64,000 nucleotides of DNA from Sphingomonas kyeonggiensis. Lineage in GTDB: Bacteria > Pseudomonadota > Alphaproteobacteria > Sphingomonadales > Sphingomonadaceae. The stretch lies in the NCBI RefSeq assembly GCF_014204495.1, contig NZ_JACHLN010000001.1, positions 1,178,001 through 1,242,000 on the forward strand. Direction: 5' to 3'. The notes beneath the pieces were generated by a model that did not search any database, had not been told where the DNA came from, and worked only from the letters and a program-made list of their open reading frames with translations. Position numbers and translations under genes: made by a program. Below are positions 52,171-63,962 of this stretch, one piece after another (position 1 is the stretch's first letter; each line of letters starts with the position of its first letter).

Positions 52171-53435
52171 CTGTCGTGGGCGAGGATCGCGTCAGCCTCG
52201 TCCAGCGGCACCTTGCCGGCGCGGCGCGACAGCCAGGTCGTCGCGGCGATGTCCCAGGTGACGTTGCCGACGGTACGCATGATGTCGGGCAGCGTCTCGA
52301 CCGCGACGAGCAGGCCGAGCGGGCTCACCGGCGCGCCGATCGTCGCCGCCACCGGGGCGATCGCGCTGACATAGCTGACCGTGCCGGGCAGGCTGACCGA
52401 GCCGAGCGAAGTGAGGGTGGCGACGACCACGCCCACCGCCAGCGTGGCGGGGCTGAGCGGCACGCCGAACCATTCGGCGACATAGATGGCCACCGCGAAG
52501 TTCATCGCCGGGCCGGTCGCGCGGAAAATCGCCACGGCGAGCGGCAGCGTCACGCCCGATACGGCCACCGGCACGCCGAGCTTGCCCGAGCCCTCGATCA
52601 TCACCGGCAGCGTCGCCAGCGAGCTCTGGGTGCTCAGCGCCACCGCCTGGCTGGGCAGCGCGGCGCGGGTATAGGCGCCCAGGCGCACCCGCCCGCCGAA
52701 CACCGCGACCGGATAGGCGAAGATCGTCACCGCCAGGCCGACGCCCGCGACGATCAGGATGTAATGGATCAGCGCGCCGAACGCGCCGGTGCCGGCCTTG
52801 GCGCCGACAACCAGTGCCAGCGCGAACACGCCGACCGGTCCGACCCACAGCACCCAGTCGATCACCACCAGCATCACGTCGCGGAGTGCCTTGAAGAAGT
52901 CGGTGAGCAGCTTCTGCGCCTCGCCGCCCACCCGGGTCATTGCGAAGGCGAAGATCAGCGAGAAGATGATCAGCGACAGGAACGCGTTCTCGGCCGCGGC
53001 CTTGACGATGTTGGCCGGGATGATCGCCGCCAGGAAATCGCCGATCGGCGGCACCGGGCCGATCTTCTCGGCGCCGGCCAGCGCGCCGCGCAGCGCGGTG
53101 GCGGATTCGTGCGGCAGCGGGGCGAAATGGAGGAACAGCGGGGTCAGGATCGCGGCGGCGGTCGCCGACAGCGCCAGCACGATGACGTATAGCGCGATGG
53201 CGCGGGCAGCCAGCCGCCCGGCCTGGGCGGCCTCGGCGGTGGCGGCGACGCCGGTGATCAACAGCGCCACGACCAGCGGCACGATCGTCATCTGCAGGCC
53301 GTTGAGCCAGGCCTGGCCGATCGGCTGGGCCCAGTCGGCCGCGATCGTCGCACCGGACGGCGCGTACGCGGCGAGCAGCGCGCCGACGACCAGTCCGGCA
53401 ATAAGCGACAATAGAATACGAGTTGGTTGCGACAT
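52167..53435 (-). CDS. Dicarboxylate/amino acid:cation symporter (DAACS family)
   Basis: A 422-residue transporter of the GltP/DctA family. The substrate/ion region reads [20 protein letters not shown], matching the serine-rich hairpin, followed by [25 protein letters not shown] sequence and [19 protein letters not shown] hairpin 2 near the C-terminus. It carries acidic substrates with Na+ or H+ across the inner membrane. It is coupled to the AbrB-type gene by ATGA, an uncommon pairing, and divergent from glmM with 72 bases between them. Confidence 0.92.
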   Translation of the reverse strand: MSQPTRILLSLIAGLVVGALLAAYAPSGATIAADWAQPIGQAWLNGLQMTIVPLVVALLITGVAATAEAAQAGRLAARAIALYVIVLALSATAAAILTPLFLHFAPLPHESATALRGALAGAEKIGPVPPIGDFLAAIIPANIVKAAAENAFLSLIIFSLIFAFAMTRVGGEAQKLLTDFFKALRDVMLVVIDWVLWVGPVGVFALALVVGAKAGTGAFGALIHYILIVAGVGLAVTIFAYPVAVFGGRVRLGAYTRAALPSQAVALSTQSSLATLPVMIEGSGKLGVPVAVSGVTLPLAVAIFRATGPAMNFAVAIYVAEWFGVPLSPATLAVGVVVATLTSLGSVSLPGTVSYVSAIAPVAATIGAPVSPLGLLVAVETLPDIMRTVGNVTWDIAATTWLSRRAGKVPLDEADAILAHDS

Positions 53436-53507
53436 GCTCGCCCTTTTGGAGTTTCCGCGCTAATCCGGTGGCGGTTGAGGGCCTGCAAGGTCGCGAGAAA
53501 ACGGCAC

Positions 53508-54848
53508 ATGGCAAGAAAATATTTCGGGACGGACGGAATCCGGGGGGCGACGAACCTGTCGCCGATGACCGCGGCGATGGCGATGAAGGTCGGCATGGCG
53601 GCAGGCGCGCACTTCCGGCGCGGCGATCACCGCCACCGGGTGGTGATCGGCAAGGACACGCGGCTTTCGGGCTACATGCTCGAGAACGCGCTGGTCGCCG
53701 GCTTCACGAGCGTCGGCATGGACGTGGTGCTGCTCGGGCCGATGCCGACTCCGGCGGTGGCGATGCTCACCCATTCGATGCGCGCCGACATGGGCGTGAT
53801 GATCTCGGCGAGCCACAATCCCTATGCCGACAACGGCATCAAGCTGTTCGGGCCCGACGGCTTCAAGCTTTCGGACGAGGACGAGCTGGCGATCGAGGCG
53901 CTGATCGACGGGGAGGTGCCGCTCGCGGCTTCGGCCGATATCGGTCGTGCCCGGCGCGTCGAGGATGCGCGCGGCCGCTACATCCACTTCGCCAAGTCGA
54001 CTTTCCCCGAGGAGCTGACGCTCGACGGGCTCAAGATCGTCGTCGATTGCGCCAATGGCGCGGCATACCAGGTCGCGCCCTCGGCGCTGTGGGAGCTCGG
54101 CGCCGAAGTGATCGCGATCGGCGTCACCCCCAACGGCAAGAACATCAATGACGGCGTCGGCTCGACCGCGCCCGACACGCTGTGCGAGACCGTGGTCGGC
54201 TCCGGCGCGCATATCGGCATCGCGCTCGATGGCGATGCGGATCGCCTCATCGTGGTCGACGAGCAGGGCAAGGTGGTCGATGGCGACCAGCTGATGGCGA
54301 CGATCGCCGGCGGCTGGGCGCGGCAGGGCCGGCTTGCCGGGGGCGGCCTGGTCGCCACCGTCATGTCGAACCTCGGGCTCGAGCGGCACCTCTCGGCGCA
54401 GGGCCTCGGTCTGATCCGCACCTCGGTGGGCGATCGCTACGTCCTCGAGAAGATGCGTTCGTCGGGCTATAATGTCGGCGGCGAGCAGTCGGGGCACATC
54501 ATCCTGTCCGACTATGCCACGACGGGCGATGGTCTGGTCGCCGCGCTCCAGGTGCTGGCCGAGCTGGTTCGCGCCGGCGCGCCGGCCAGCGAAGTGCTCC
54601 ATCGCTTCGATCCGCTGCCCCAGCTGCTCAAGAATGTCCGCTTCAAGGGCGGCAAGCCGCTGGAGGATTCGCGCGTGAAGGACGTGATCGCCGCGGCCGA
54701 AGCGGAGCTGGACGGCAAGGGCCGCCTCGTCATCCGCGCGTCGGGCACCGAGCCGGTGATCCGGGTGATGGCCGAGGGCGACGACAAGGCGCAGGTGGAA
54801 GCGGTGGTCGACCGCATCTGCGACGTGGTGCGCGAGGCTGCCGCCTGA
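53508..54848 (+). CDS. glmM: Phosphoglucosamine mutase
   Basis: A 446-residue enzyme converting glucosamine-6-phosphate to glucosamine-1-phosphate for peptidoglycan and LPS precursors. The start at 53508 gives the canonical opening [15 protein letters not shown]. The phosphoserine loop is [13 protein letters not shown] with S102 at the position known from E. coli. The metal loop is [13 protein letters not shown] and the sugar/phosphate loop [15 protein letters not shown]. The stop overlaps the next start by one base (TGATG). Confidence 0.97.
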   Translation: MARKYFGTDGIRGATNLSPMTAAMAMKVGMAAGAHFRRGDHRHRVVIGKDTRLSGYMLENALVAGFTSVGMDVVLLGPMPTPAVAMLTHSMRADMGVMISASHNPYADNGIKLFGPDGFKLSDEDELAIEALIDGEVPLAASADIGRARRVEDARGRYIHFAKSTFPEELTLDGLKIVVDCANGAAYQVAPSALWELGAEVIAIGVTPNGKNINDGVGSTAPDTLCETVVGSGAHIGIALDGDADRLIVVDEQGKVVDGDQLMATIAGGWARQGRLAGGGLVATVMSNLGLERHLSAQGLGLIRTSVGDRYVLEKMRSSGYNVGGEQSGHIILSDYATTGDGLVAALQVLAELVRAGAPASEVLHRFDPLPQLLKNVRFKGGKPLEDSRVKDVIAAAEAELDGKGRLVIRASGTEPVIRVMAEGDDKAQVEAVVDRICDVVREAAA

Positions 54849-55072
54849 TGCTCGAGATGCGCCCCGATTGCGAGCGCTGCGGCGCCGATCTGCCGGCGGA
54901 CGAGGGCGGCGCCTTCATCTGCTCGTTCGAGTGCACCTTCTGCGCCGATTGCACCGATGCACTCGACGAACGCTGCCCCAATTGCGGCGGCGAACTGTTG
55001 GACCGGCCGGCGCGTGTCGGTAAGGCGCTGGCGAACAATCCGGCGAGCACGGAGCGCCGGTACAAGGGTTGA
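54848..55072 (+). CDS. DUF1272 zinc-ribbon-like small protein
   Basis: A 74-residue protein with four CxxC-type pairs (CERCGADL, CSFECTFCADC, CPNCGG), the complete DUF1272 pattern, predicted to bind zinc. The function of the family is unknown. It starts on the last base of glmM and is therefore cotranscribed with it. An inverted-repeat element follows. Confidence 0.92.
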   Translation: MLEMRPDCERCGADLPADEGGAFICSFECTFCADCTDALDERCPNCGGELLDRPARVGKALANNPASTERRYKG

Positions 55073-55108
55073 AACCCAGGGGCTGAGGCATGCCGCTATT
55101 CTTCTTCC

Positions 55109-55194
55109 GTCATGCTGAATTTGTTTCAGCATCCAATTATCCACCAGCGGTATCGCTTGAGGCGCGTTGGACCCTGAAACAAGTTCAGGGTGAC
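55109..55194. repeat. Inverted-repeat element, second sequence type
   Basis: The left arm 55109-55134 (GTCATGCTGAATTTGTTTCA...) and right arm 55169-55194 (...CTGAAACAAGTTCAGGGTGA.) are imperfect reverse complements, and each arm also folds alone: ATGCTGAA/TTCAGCAT and ACCCTGAA/TTCAGGGT. The nested-hairpin design is like that of the CCGGCGAAGGCCGG elements, but the sequence differs. It lies between the DUF1272 gene and thiD. Confidence 0.8.
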
Positions 55195-55208
55195 AAAGGA
55201 ATAGAGGT

Positions 55209-56366
55209 ATGACTCCCCGGATACTCATCATCGCCGGCTCGGATTCCGGCGGCGGCGCCGGCATCCAGGCGGACATCAAGACCGTCACCATGCTCGGCGG
55301 CCATGCGATGACCGCGATCACCGCGATCACCGCGCAGAACACCTTGGGCGTCACCGGCGTGCATCCGGTGCCGACCGAGATGGTGCTGGCGCAGATCGAT
55401 GCCTGTGTCGCCGATATCGGCGTAGACGCGATCAAGATCGGCATGATCGGCTCCGCCCGCACCGCGCTGGCGGTGGCCGGGAAGCTCGCCGAGCTGCCCG
55501 GCATCCCGGTGGTGTTCGATCCGGTGATGATCGCTTCGAGCGGCGCCACCCTGGCCGATGACACGACCATCGCCGCGTTCGAGCGGCTGATGGACCGCGC
55601 CACCGTCGTCACCCCCAATATCCCCGAGCTGGCGGCGCTGGGCGGCGATGCCCGCGCGCTGGTCGAGGCGCATCGCTGCGCCGTGCTGGTCAAGGGCGGG
55701 CATGTCGAGGGGCCCGTGGTCACCGATCGGCTCTATTCCGCCGATCCCGAGGATCCGCCCGAGATCGAGTGGAGCAATCCGCGCATCGACAGCGACAACA
55801 CCCATGGCACCGGTTGTACCCTGTCCTCCGCCATCGCCTGCGGGCTCGCGGTCGAATGGGACCTGCCCGAGGCGATCCGCCGCGCCCGCCGCTTCGTCCG
55901 CATCGCGATGCGCGAGGCGCCCGGGCTCGGCCGCGGCCATGGCCCGATGGGGCAGCAGGCGGTGCGGCTCGACCTCAACATGAGCTTCTTCGAGCCGATG
56001 CTGAACCAGGTGACCGTGCCCGCCGCCGATCTTGCGGCGAGCGAGCGCTTCTACCGGCTGCTCGGCCTGCGCCAGGTCGTCCGCGCGAGCCCGCGCTATG
56101 CCCGGTTCGAGACCGAGGGCGGCGCCACCTTCAGCATCGCCACCGATCCCAGCTACACCGCCCCGGTCGTCTATTTCGAATGCGGCGACCTCGACGTCAC
56201 CGTCGCCTATCTCCAGCAGCAGGGAATCGTCTTCGAGCAGGATCCCAAGGACGAGAATTGGGGCTGGCGCGAAGCCCGGCTGCGCGATCCGGCCGGCAAT
56301 TCGGTTCGTCTCTACCAGGCTGGCGAGATGCGCCGCTATCCGCCATGGCGGGTCCAGGATGCCTGA
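55209..56366 (+). CDS. thiD: ThiD-type kinase fused to a VOC domain
   Basis: A 385-residue protein. Residues 1-255 are a hydroxymethylpyrimidine/phosphomethylpyrimidine kinase of thiamine synthesis: [69 protein letters not shown] and the anion hole [15 protein letters not shown]. Residues about 262-378 are a VOC/glyoxalase domain ([60 protein letters not shown]). The frame is continuous. Stand-alone ThiD is about 265 residues, so this is a true fusion rather than readthrough. The stop overlaps rnhB by 8 bases. Confidence 0.9.
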   Translation: MTPRILIIAGSDSGGGAGIQADIKTVTMLGGHAMTAITAITAQNTLGVTGVHPVPTEMVLAQIDACVADIGVDAIKIGMIGSARTALAVAGKLAELPGIPVVFDPVMIASSGATLADDTTIAAFERLMDRATVVTPNIPELAALGGDARALVEAHRCAVLVKGGHVEGPVVTDRLYSADPEDPPEIEWSNPRIDSDNTHGTGCTLSSAIACGLAVEWDLPEAIRRARRFVRIAMREAPGLGRGHGPMGQQAVRLDLNMSFFEPMLNQVTVPAADLAASERFYRLLGLRQVVRASPRYARFETEGGATFSIATDPSYTAPVVYFECGDLDVTVAYLQQQGIVFEQDPKDENWGWREARLRDPAGNSVRLYQAGEMRRYPPWRVQDA

Positions 56367-56985
56367 TCTCAAGTTCGAGCGGAAATATGGAAAGCTGCAC
56401 GGCGGCCCGGTTGCCGGGGTGGACGAGGCCGGCCGCGGCCCGCTCGCCGGCCCGGTGGTCGCCGCCGCGGTCATCCTCGATCCCAAGTGCATTCCCGAGG
56501 GCGTCGACGATTCCAAGGCGCTGACCGCGCTCAAGCGCGAGCGGCTCTGCGCCGAGATCCTCGCCTGCGCCCAGGTCGGCCTCGGCATCGCCACGGTCGA
56601 GGAGATCGACAGCCTCAACATCTTCTGGGCGACGATGCTGGCGATGACCCGCGCGGTCGAGGCGCTCGGCCCGGCGCCCGCCTTCGTGCTGGTCGACGGC
56701 AATCGCTGCCCGGACTGGACGCACCGGAGCCATGCCGTGGTCGGCGGCGACGCGCTCTGCCTGTCGATCGCCGCCGCCTCGATCGTCGCCAAGCATCGCC
56801 GCGACACGATGATGATAGAGCTCGACGCGCTCCACCCCGGCTATGGCTGGGCGAGCAACAAGGGCTATGGCGCGAAGGTCCACCAGGAAGCGCTGCGCAT
56901 CCTCGGCCCGACGCCGCACCACCGCAGGAGCTTCGCGCCGGTCGCCCAGGCGCATTTCGACTTCGGGATCCCGGCCGCCGAATGA
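56359..56985 (+). CDS. rnhB: Ribonuclease HII
   Basis: A 208-residue nuclease that removes ribonucleotides from DNA-RNA hybrids. The active-site D-E pair is in [31 protein letters not shown] provides the third Asp, and [13 protein letters not shown] with [18 protein letters not shown] are family motifs. The ATG at 56359 lies inside the end of the thiD-VOC gene. The next gene, after a 308-base gap, is ccrM. Confidence 0.96.
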   Translation: MPDLKFERKYGKLHGGPVAGVDEAGRGPLAGPVVAAAVILDPKCIPEGVDDSKALTALKRERLCAEILACAQVGLGIATVEEIDSLNIFWATMLAMTRAVEALGPAPAFVLVDGNRCPDWTHRSHAVVGGDALCLSIAAASIVAKHRRDTMMIELDALHPGYGWASNKGYGAKVHQEALRILGPTPHHRRSFAPVAQAHFDFGIPAAE

Positions 56986-58421
<1,436 letters not shown>

Positions 58422-58455
58422 GCCACGCTTGCGAAGGCGCGGGACGGTAATTGCT

Positions 58456-58559
58456 CTGTTCCCCGGCGAAGGCCGGGGCCCAGTTGCAACGTCGTCAGAG
58501 AGGTTCCCGCGCCTTCGATAATGCGTCGAGACTGGACCCCGGCCTTCGCCGGGGAACAG
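58456..58559. repeat. Dispersed inverted-repeat element (29-base arms, one mismatch)
   Basis: The arms at 58456-58484 and 58531-58559 match as reverse complements at 28 of 29 positions and carry TTCCCCGGCGAAGGCCGGGG. The same arm sequence is found at 2938-3042. The element lies between ccrM and folP; an open frame through its right arm would add an artificial N-terminus to folP. Confidence 0.9.
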
Positions 58560-58631
58560 GCAGGCTTGGCGGCATGCGCACCGATGCACTTTCCCCTTCC
58601 CATGCGGGATCGCCTCTGGAACGGTCGCCGC

Positions 58632-59720
58632 ATGACCTTCGATCTCCCCGCAGCCGCGCGGCTCTATCTCCGCCCCGTCCAGTTCGCCGATTCGCCGGTC
58701 AGACGCGACGGCGAAGTCGTCCGCCTCGCCGGCGGGCTCAGCTGGTGCTCGGCCTTCGAGCTGATCGCGCGGGAAGGCGGCAAGCGCGTGTTCCAGCGTA
58801 CGATCGCGGTCGCCGATCTGCCGGACGATCCCCGCGTCGCCGCGATCCTCCAGCGCATCACCGCCCCGCGCGCGTCGCTGAAGCTTGGCGAGCGCGTCGT
58901 CCGGCTCGACCAGCCCCAGGTGATGGCGATCCTCAACCGCACGCCCGACAGCTTCTCCGATTCGCGCGCGCTCAGCGAGGATGTCGATGCGGCCGCCGGC
59001 GTGGGCGTCGACATGGCCGCGGCGGGCGCTGCGATCCTCGACATCGGCGGCGAATCGACCCGGCCCGGCGCCGCCGAGGTGTGGGAGGGCGAGGAGATCG
59101 AGCGCGTCGTTCCCGTGATCCGCAAGCTTGCCGCCGGTGGTGCCGCGATCTCCGTCGATACCCGCCGCGCCGCGGTGATGGCGGCGGCGCTTCAGGCCGG
59201 GGCGCATATCGTCAACGATGTCGCGGCGCTGCTCTACGATCCCCAGGCGCTGGAAGTGGTCGTGAATGCCGGTTGCCCGGTCGTGCTGATGCATTCGCCC
59301 GAGCCGGAAAGGGGCCCGCACGGCGGCGATGGCTATGGGGACGTGCTGCTCGACGTCTATGACTGGCTGGAGAAGCGGGTCGAGGACGTGGCCGCGGCCG
59401 GTGTCGATCGGGCGAAGATCCTGGTCGATCCGGGCATCGGCTTCGGCAAGTCGCTGCAGGACAATCTCGTGCTGATGAACGGCCTCGCGCTGTTCCACGG
59501 GATCGGTTGCGGGCTGCTGCTCGGCGCCAGCCGCAAGCGGATGATCGGCGCGCTGTCGAACGAGGCGCCGGCGGATCAGCGGCTCGGCGGCAGCCTGACG
59601 CTTGCGCTCAAGGGTGCCGATGCCGGGGCGCAACTCATCCGTGTTCATGATGTATTCGAGACGGTTCAGGCGTTGAGGGTCTGGCGTGGCCTGCGCGATT
59701 CGGCGCTGATCGCCCGCTAG
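58632..59720 (+). CDS. folP: Dihydropteroate synthase
   Basis: A 362-residue enzyme joining 6-hydroxymethyl-dihydropterin diphosphate and p-aminobenzoate in folate synthesis. The TIM-barrel core starts near residue 95: QVMAILNRTPDSFSDSRALS, DIGGESTRPGAAEV, AISVDTRRAAVMAAAL, HIVNDVAALLYDP, ILVDPGIGFGKSLQDNL and GASRKRMIGAL. The core alone matches the usual length of about 270; the extra N-terminal region (YLRPVQFADSPVRRDGEVVR) is not assignable. ATG 58632 is chosen because upstream in-frame starts (58584, 58521) fall at or inside the repeat element. Confidence 0.94.
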   Translation: MTFDLPAAARLYLRPVQFADSPVRRDGEVVRLAGGLSWCSAFELIAREGGKRVFQRTIAVADLPDDPRVAAILQRITAPRASLKLGERVVRLDQPQVMAILNRTPDSFSDSRALSEDVDAAAGVGVDMAAAGAAILDIGGESTRPGAAEVWEGEEIERVVPVIRKLAAGGAAISVDTRRAAVMAAALQAGAHIVNDVAALLYDPQALEVVVNAGCPVVLMHSPEPERGPHGGDGYGDVLLDVYDWLEKRVEDVAAAGVDRAKILVDPGIGFGKSLQDNLVLMNGLALFHGIGCGLLLGASRKRMIGALSNEAPADQRLGGSLTLALKGADAGAQLIRVHDVFETVQALRVWRGLRDSALIAR

Positions 59721-59737
59721 AGAAACGGAGAAGAACC

Positions 59738-60169
59738 ATGCGTCTCGCCCTTGCCCTCGCCCTGGTCGCCGCGCCGATGCCGGCACTTGCCCGGGAGCCG
59801 GGCCCGCAGGATGCCCGCGATACGGTCCAGGCCTATTACGCTGCGATCGAACGCGGCGATTTCCGCACCGCTTATGGTCTGTGGGATCGCGGTGGCCAGG
59901 CCAGCGGCAAGAGCTTCGCCGCGTTCCGCCAGGGCTTCGCCGCGACGGCGCACAGCCGGGTCGAGACGCGCAATCCGATCAACGCCGATGCGGGCATGAG
60001 CCAGCGCTGGATCACCGTGCCGGTCGATGTCTATGCCACGCTCAAGAACGGCAAGCGCCAGCATTTCCGCGGCAGCTATACGCTCCATCGCGTTGTTGCC
60101 GGGGTGAGCGCCAACCCGGCCGATGTGAACTGGCATTTGTCGAAAGCGAAGCTGGTCGCGGTACGCTGA
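59738..60169 (+). CDS. Small exported hypothetical protein (NTF2-like)
   Basis: A 143-residue protein with a signal peptide (RLALALALVAAPMPALA). ARDTVQAYYAAIERGDFRTAYGLWD is the helix pair typical of NTF2/DUF4440-like folds, followed by strand-rich sequence (RWITVPVDVYATLKNGKRQH). AACGGAGAAG precedes the ATG, 17 bases after folP, so cotranscription is likely. Ligand and role are unknown. Confidence 0.82.
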   Translation: MRLALALALVAAPMPALAREPGPQDARDTVQAYYAAIERGDFRTAYGLWDRGGQASGKSFAAFRQGFAATAHSRVETRNPINADAGMSQRWITVPVDVYATLKNGKRQHFRGSYTLHRVVAGVSANPADVNWHLSKAKLVAVR

Positions 60170-60207
60170 GCCGGCTTGCAATGTAGGATTTCGCCTGCTT
60201 GTCTCGG

Positions 60208-60234
60208 GCGGCCGGTTCCTGGCCGGCCGCTCTT
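60208..60234 (+). terminator. Possible intrinsic terminator after the NTF2-like gene
   Basis: GCGGCCGG (60208-60215) pairs with CCGGCCGC (60223-60230) and is followed by TCTTTG. The T-run is short. The rest of the gap 60170-60389 shows no other signal. Confidence 0.4.
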
Positions 60235-60389
60235 TGACGCTGCAGGAAAATAGGATCACGCGCGCGCAACAATATTGCGGGATGCGCGGCTAACCCAGGA
60301 AAACAGGGAAGATAGCGGGCCGTAAAACCGGCTCTTGGCCTGTACTTTGTGTACTTTCGCGAGTCGCGGCCTCCGCCGTGTTGGAGCGC

Positions 60390-61151
60390 CTAGAACCAGC
60401 CCGCGGCTTCCAGCCCCGGTGCCTGCGCGCGCGCCACCGGCGCCTCGATCCCGCCGGTCAGTAGCAGCCGGACATTGCGTCCGTCGCGCCGGGTGCCGGT
60501 CACTGCTTCGCGCGCCACCCACCAGCTACGATGGACCAGCGCGCCCGGCATGCCGTCCAGCTCGGCCACGGCATCGCGCATCCGCATCAGCAGCAGGGTC
60601 GAGCCGTGCTGCGTGTGGACGCGGACATAATGGTCCTCCATCTCCAGCGCGATCGGTGCCGCGCGCAGGTGCGGGGGCAGGCGCTCGACCAGCCGGGGCA
60701 GTCCAGGCTCGCCGGTGGGTGCGGTCTGTACGGGGCCCGGTTCGGCACCGGCCATACGCCGCTTCCGGGTGAACCAGAACAGCGCGCAGACCAGTCCGCC
60801 GAGCACGGCGACGTTGAAATAATGGGCGATCCATTGCTCGAGCGTCGGCCAGCGCGCCGGGTGCCAGATCAGGTTGGCGGCCCAGACCACCACGCTCATC
60901 GGCAGGCTGACGAGCACGCTGGCGGCGGCCCATAGCGACCATTCGGGCAGGTCGAGCTTCGGGGCGAAATGGTTCGCGGCGGTCATCGCCGGGAAATAGA
61001 GGAAGTAGCCAGCATAGCTCATCGCCAGCCAGTAGAGCAGCCTGAGGCCGAACGGCGCCGCGAAGCTGCCGAACGGGCCGATCAGCGCCAGCACCAGGCC
61101 CACGCCGAAGATGATCGTGCAGTCGATCAGGATTCGCCGCGCACTGCCCAA
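60390..61151 (-). CDS. Membrane-bound LytTR-family DNA-binding regulator
   Basis: A roughly 253-residue protein with four N-terminal membrane helices (LIDCTIIFGVGLVLALIGPF, LLYWLAMSYAGYFLYFPAM, SLWAAASVLVSLPMSVVVWA, YFNVAVLGGLVCALFWF) and a C-terminal LytTR domain (IALEMEDHYVRVHTQHGSTL, LLMRMRDAVAELDGMPGALV, HRSWWVAREAV). The start is unclear: no ATG is available, and TTG 61151 with GGGGGA upstream is the most plausible. A longer frame from TTG 61289 has an un-protein-like, arginine-rich N-terminus. It would regulate genes from the inner membrane; targets unknown. Confidence 0.8.
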   Translation of the reverse strand: MGSARRILIDCTIIFGVGLVLALIGPFGSFAAPFGLRLLYWLAMSYAGYFLYFPAMTAANHFAPKLDLPEWSLWAAASVLVSLPMSVVVWAANLIWHPARWPTLEQWIAHYFNVAVLGGLVCALFWFTRKRRMAGAEPGPVQTAPTGEPGLPRLVERLPPHLRAAPIALEMEDHYVRVHTQHGSTLLLMRMRDAVAELDGMPGALVHRSWWVAREAVTGTRRDGRNVRLLLTGGIEAPVARAQAPGLEAAGWF

Positions 61152-61308
61152 CTTCGTTCGTCCCCCGTCCCGTTCGCGCTTCGCCAAATGGCAGCGCCCG
61201 GCGCGCGCCTGCCCGCCCACGCAGCAATCGGCCCGGCGGCGCAGACGCGATTGTCCGACTGCCGCCACCGGCCATGCTGGTCCCGCCAATAGCGTCGGGA
61301 GGCAAGCA

Positions 61309-61842
61309 ATGGCCAGTCATGCAGGGGTTCGGGAAGAAGTTATGGGCGGGACGAAGGATCTGTCGCGCCTTGCCAAGGGGGCGATGCTCGCGGTCGCCGC
61401 GATACTGGCCGGAGCGACGATGGTCGCGGTGGCGCGGGTGCTGATGGGCGTGGCGCCGTCCACCTATGAAGCCAGGCAGGTCGCGGTGCTGATCCACCTG
61501 TCGAGCGTGCTGCCGGCGATTCCGCTCGGCCTGTGGGTGTTGCTGGCGCGCAAGGGCGATGCCACGCACAAGCTGCTCGGGCGGATCTGGGCGGTGCTGA
61601 TGCTGGTGGCCGCAGGCTCGGCGATCTTCATCCGGACGATCAATCATGGCCAGTTCAGCCCGATCCACCTGTTCGTCCCGCTGGTCTTCCTAGCCCTGTT
61701 CCGCGCCATCCGTGCCGCCCGGATGGGCCGGATCGCCGTGCACAAGCGCCTGATGTGGACGCTCTACGGCGCCGGGCTGCTGCTGCCGGGCCTGTTCGCC
61801 TTCCTGCCCGGCCGGCTGCTGTGGAACTGGCTGATGCTCTAG
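61309..61842 (+). CDS. DUF2306 membrane protein
   Basis: A 177-residue protein with four hydrophobic segments (GAMLAVAAILAGATMVAVA, VLIHLSSVLPAIPLGLWVLL, GRIWAVLMLVAAGSAIFI, FVPLVFLALFRAIR) and the DUF2306 pattern of a helix pair with conserved HLxxxxPA and HKLLGRIW. GGGAGG lies 6 bases before ATG 61309; ATG 61342 is an alternative. Function is unknown. It is divergent from the LytTR gene and overlaps the end of the opposing AlkD-like gene by four bases. Confidence 0.85.
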   Translation: MASHAGVREEVMGGTKDLSRLAKGAMLAVAAILAGATMVAVARVLMGVAPSTYEARQVAVLIHLSSVLPAIPLGLWVLLARKGDATHKLLGRIWAVLMLVAAGSAIFIRTINHGQFSPIHLFVPLVFLALFRAIRAARMGRIAVHKRLMWTLYGAGLLLPGLFAFLPGRLLWNWLML

Positions 61843-62519
61843 CCGAGCCCGGCCTTCCGCCTGGCCGCCGGCCTCGCCAGGTCGCGCGCCGCGTCCCGCC
61901 CGATCCAGCGTGCGGCGGGAAGCGGTACGGCGGAGAGCCGCTCGGCGAGCTCGCTGGCCGAGTGGTGCAGGGTGGGGTTGCGCATGCCGATGGCCCGCAG
62001 CGCCCAGCTCACCCCCTTCTTGACGAAGTTGCGGTCGTCGCCGGCATGGGCCTCGATCAGGGGCAGTGTCGCAAGGAAGGGTTGGTCCGGCAGCTTCTTC
62101 GCGTGCAACGCCAGCCCGGCGAGCAGCGCGAAGGCGCCGCGGCGGACGAATTCGCGCTCGTCGCCTGCCCAGCGGGACACGGCGTCCCAGGCCAGCGGGC
62201 TCTTGTCGAACAGGTCGAAACAGGCAGTGTCGCAGGTCGCCCAATTGTCGAAACCCGCTGCCCAGCGGTCCATGCCTTTGGCAGTGAGGGCGCTGGGCTC
62301 GCCGACGAAGCAGGCGAGCAGCCGTGCTTCGTAAATCCCGGCATCCCAGAGCTGCTCGGCGAGTGCCTGGTCCCGGCCGAACGCCCTGGCGATGCCGCGG
62401 ATGGTGCCGACCTTGATGCCGATCACGCGGTCCGCCGTGGTGATGCCGAAGCGCGGCATGCCTTCGGCCACGCCCGGTTCGGCGGCCTGTTCGAGCAGGT
62501 GGAGCGCGTCGGCCAGCAT
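61839..62519 (-). CDS. AlkD-like DNA alkylation repair (HEAT-repeat) protein
   Basis: A 226-residue all-helical protein of the AlkC/AlkD HEAT-repeat family. GIKVGTIRGIARAFGRDQAL, EQLWDAGIYEARLLACFVGE, AGFDNWATCDTACFDLFDKS, WAGDEREFVRRGAFALLAGL and DRNFVKKGVSWALRAIGMRN are the typical repeats; the W/D residues of NWATCD sit where AlkD glycosylases bind alkylated bases. A DNA glycosylase role is probable but unproven. It lies 15 bases after the start of the opposing-order sigma-54 regulator's stop and is in the same direction. Confidence 0.85.
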   Translation of the reverse strand: MLADALHLLEQAAEPGVAEGMPRFGITTADRVIGIKVGTIRGIARAFGRDQALAEQLWDAGIYEARLLACFVGEPSALTAKGMDRWAAGFDNWATCDTACFDLFDKSPLAWDAVSRWAGDEREFVRRGAFALLAGLALHAKKLPDQPFLATLPLIEAHAGDDRNFVKKGVSWALRAIGMRNPTLHHSASELAERLSAVPLPAARWIGRDAARDLARPAARRKAGLG

Positions 62520-62534
62520 GGCCGCAGGCTAGGC

Positions 62535-63962
<1,428 letters not shown>

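Noticed and set aside
61151..61289. N-terminal extension of the LytTR protein from TTG 61289
   Set aside because: The segment is Arg/Cys-rich with no ribosome-binding site and overlaps the divergent promoter region of the DUF2306 gene.
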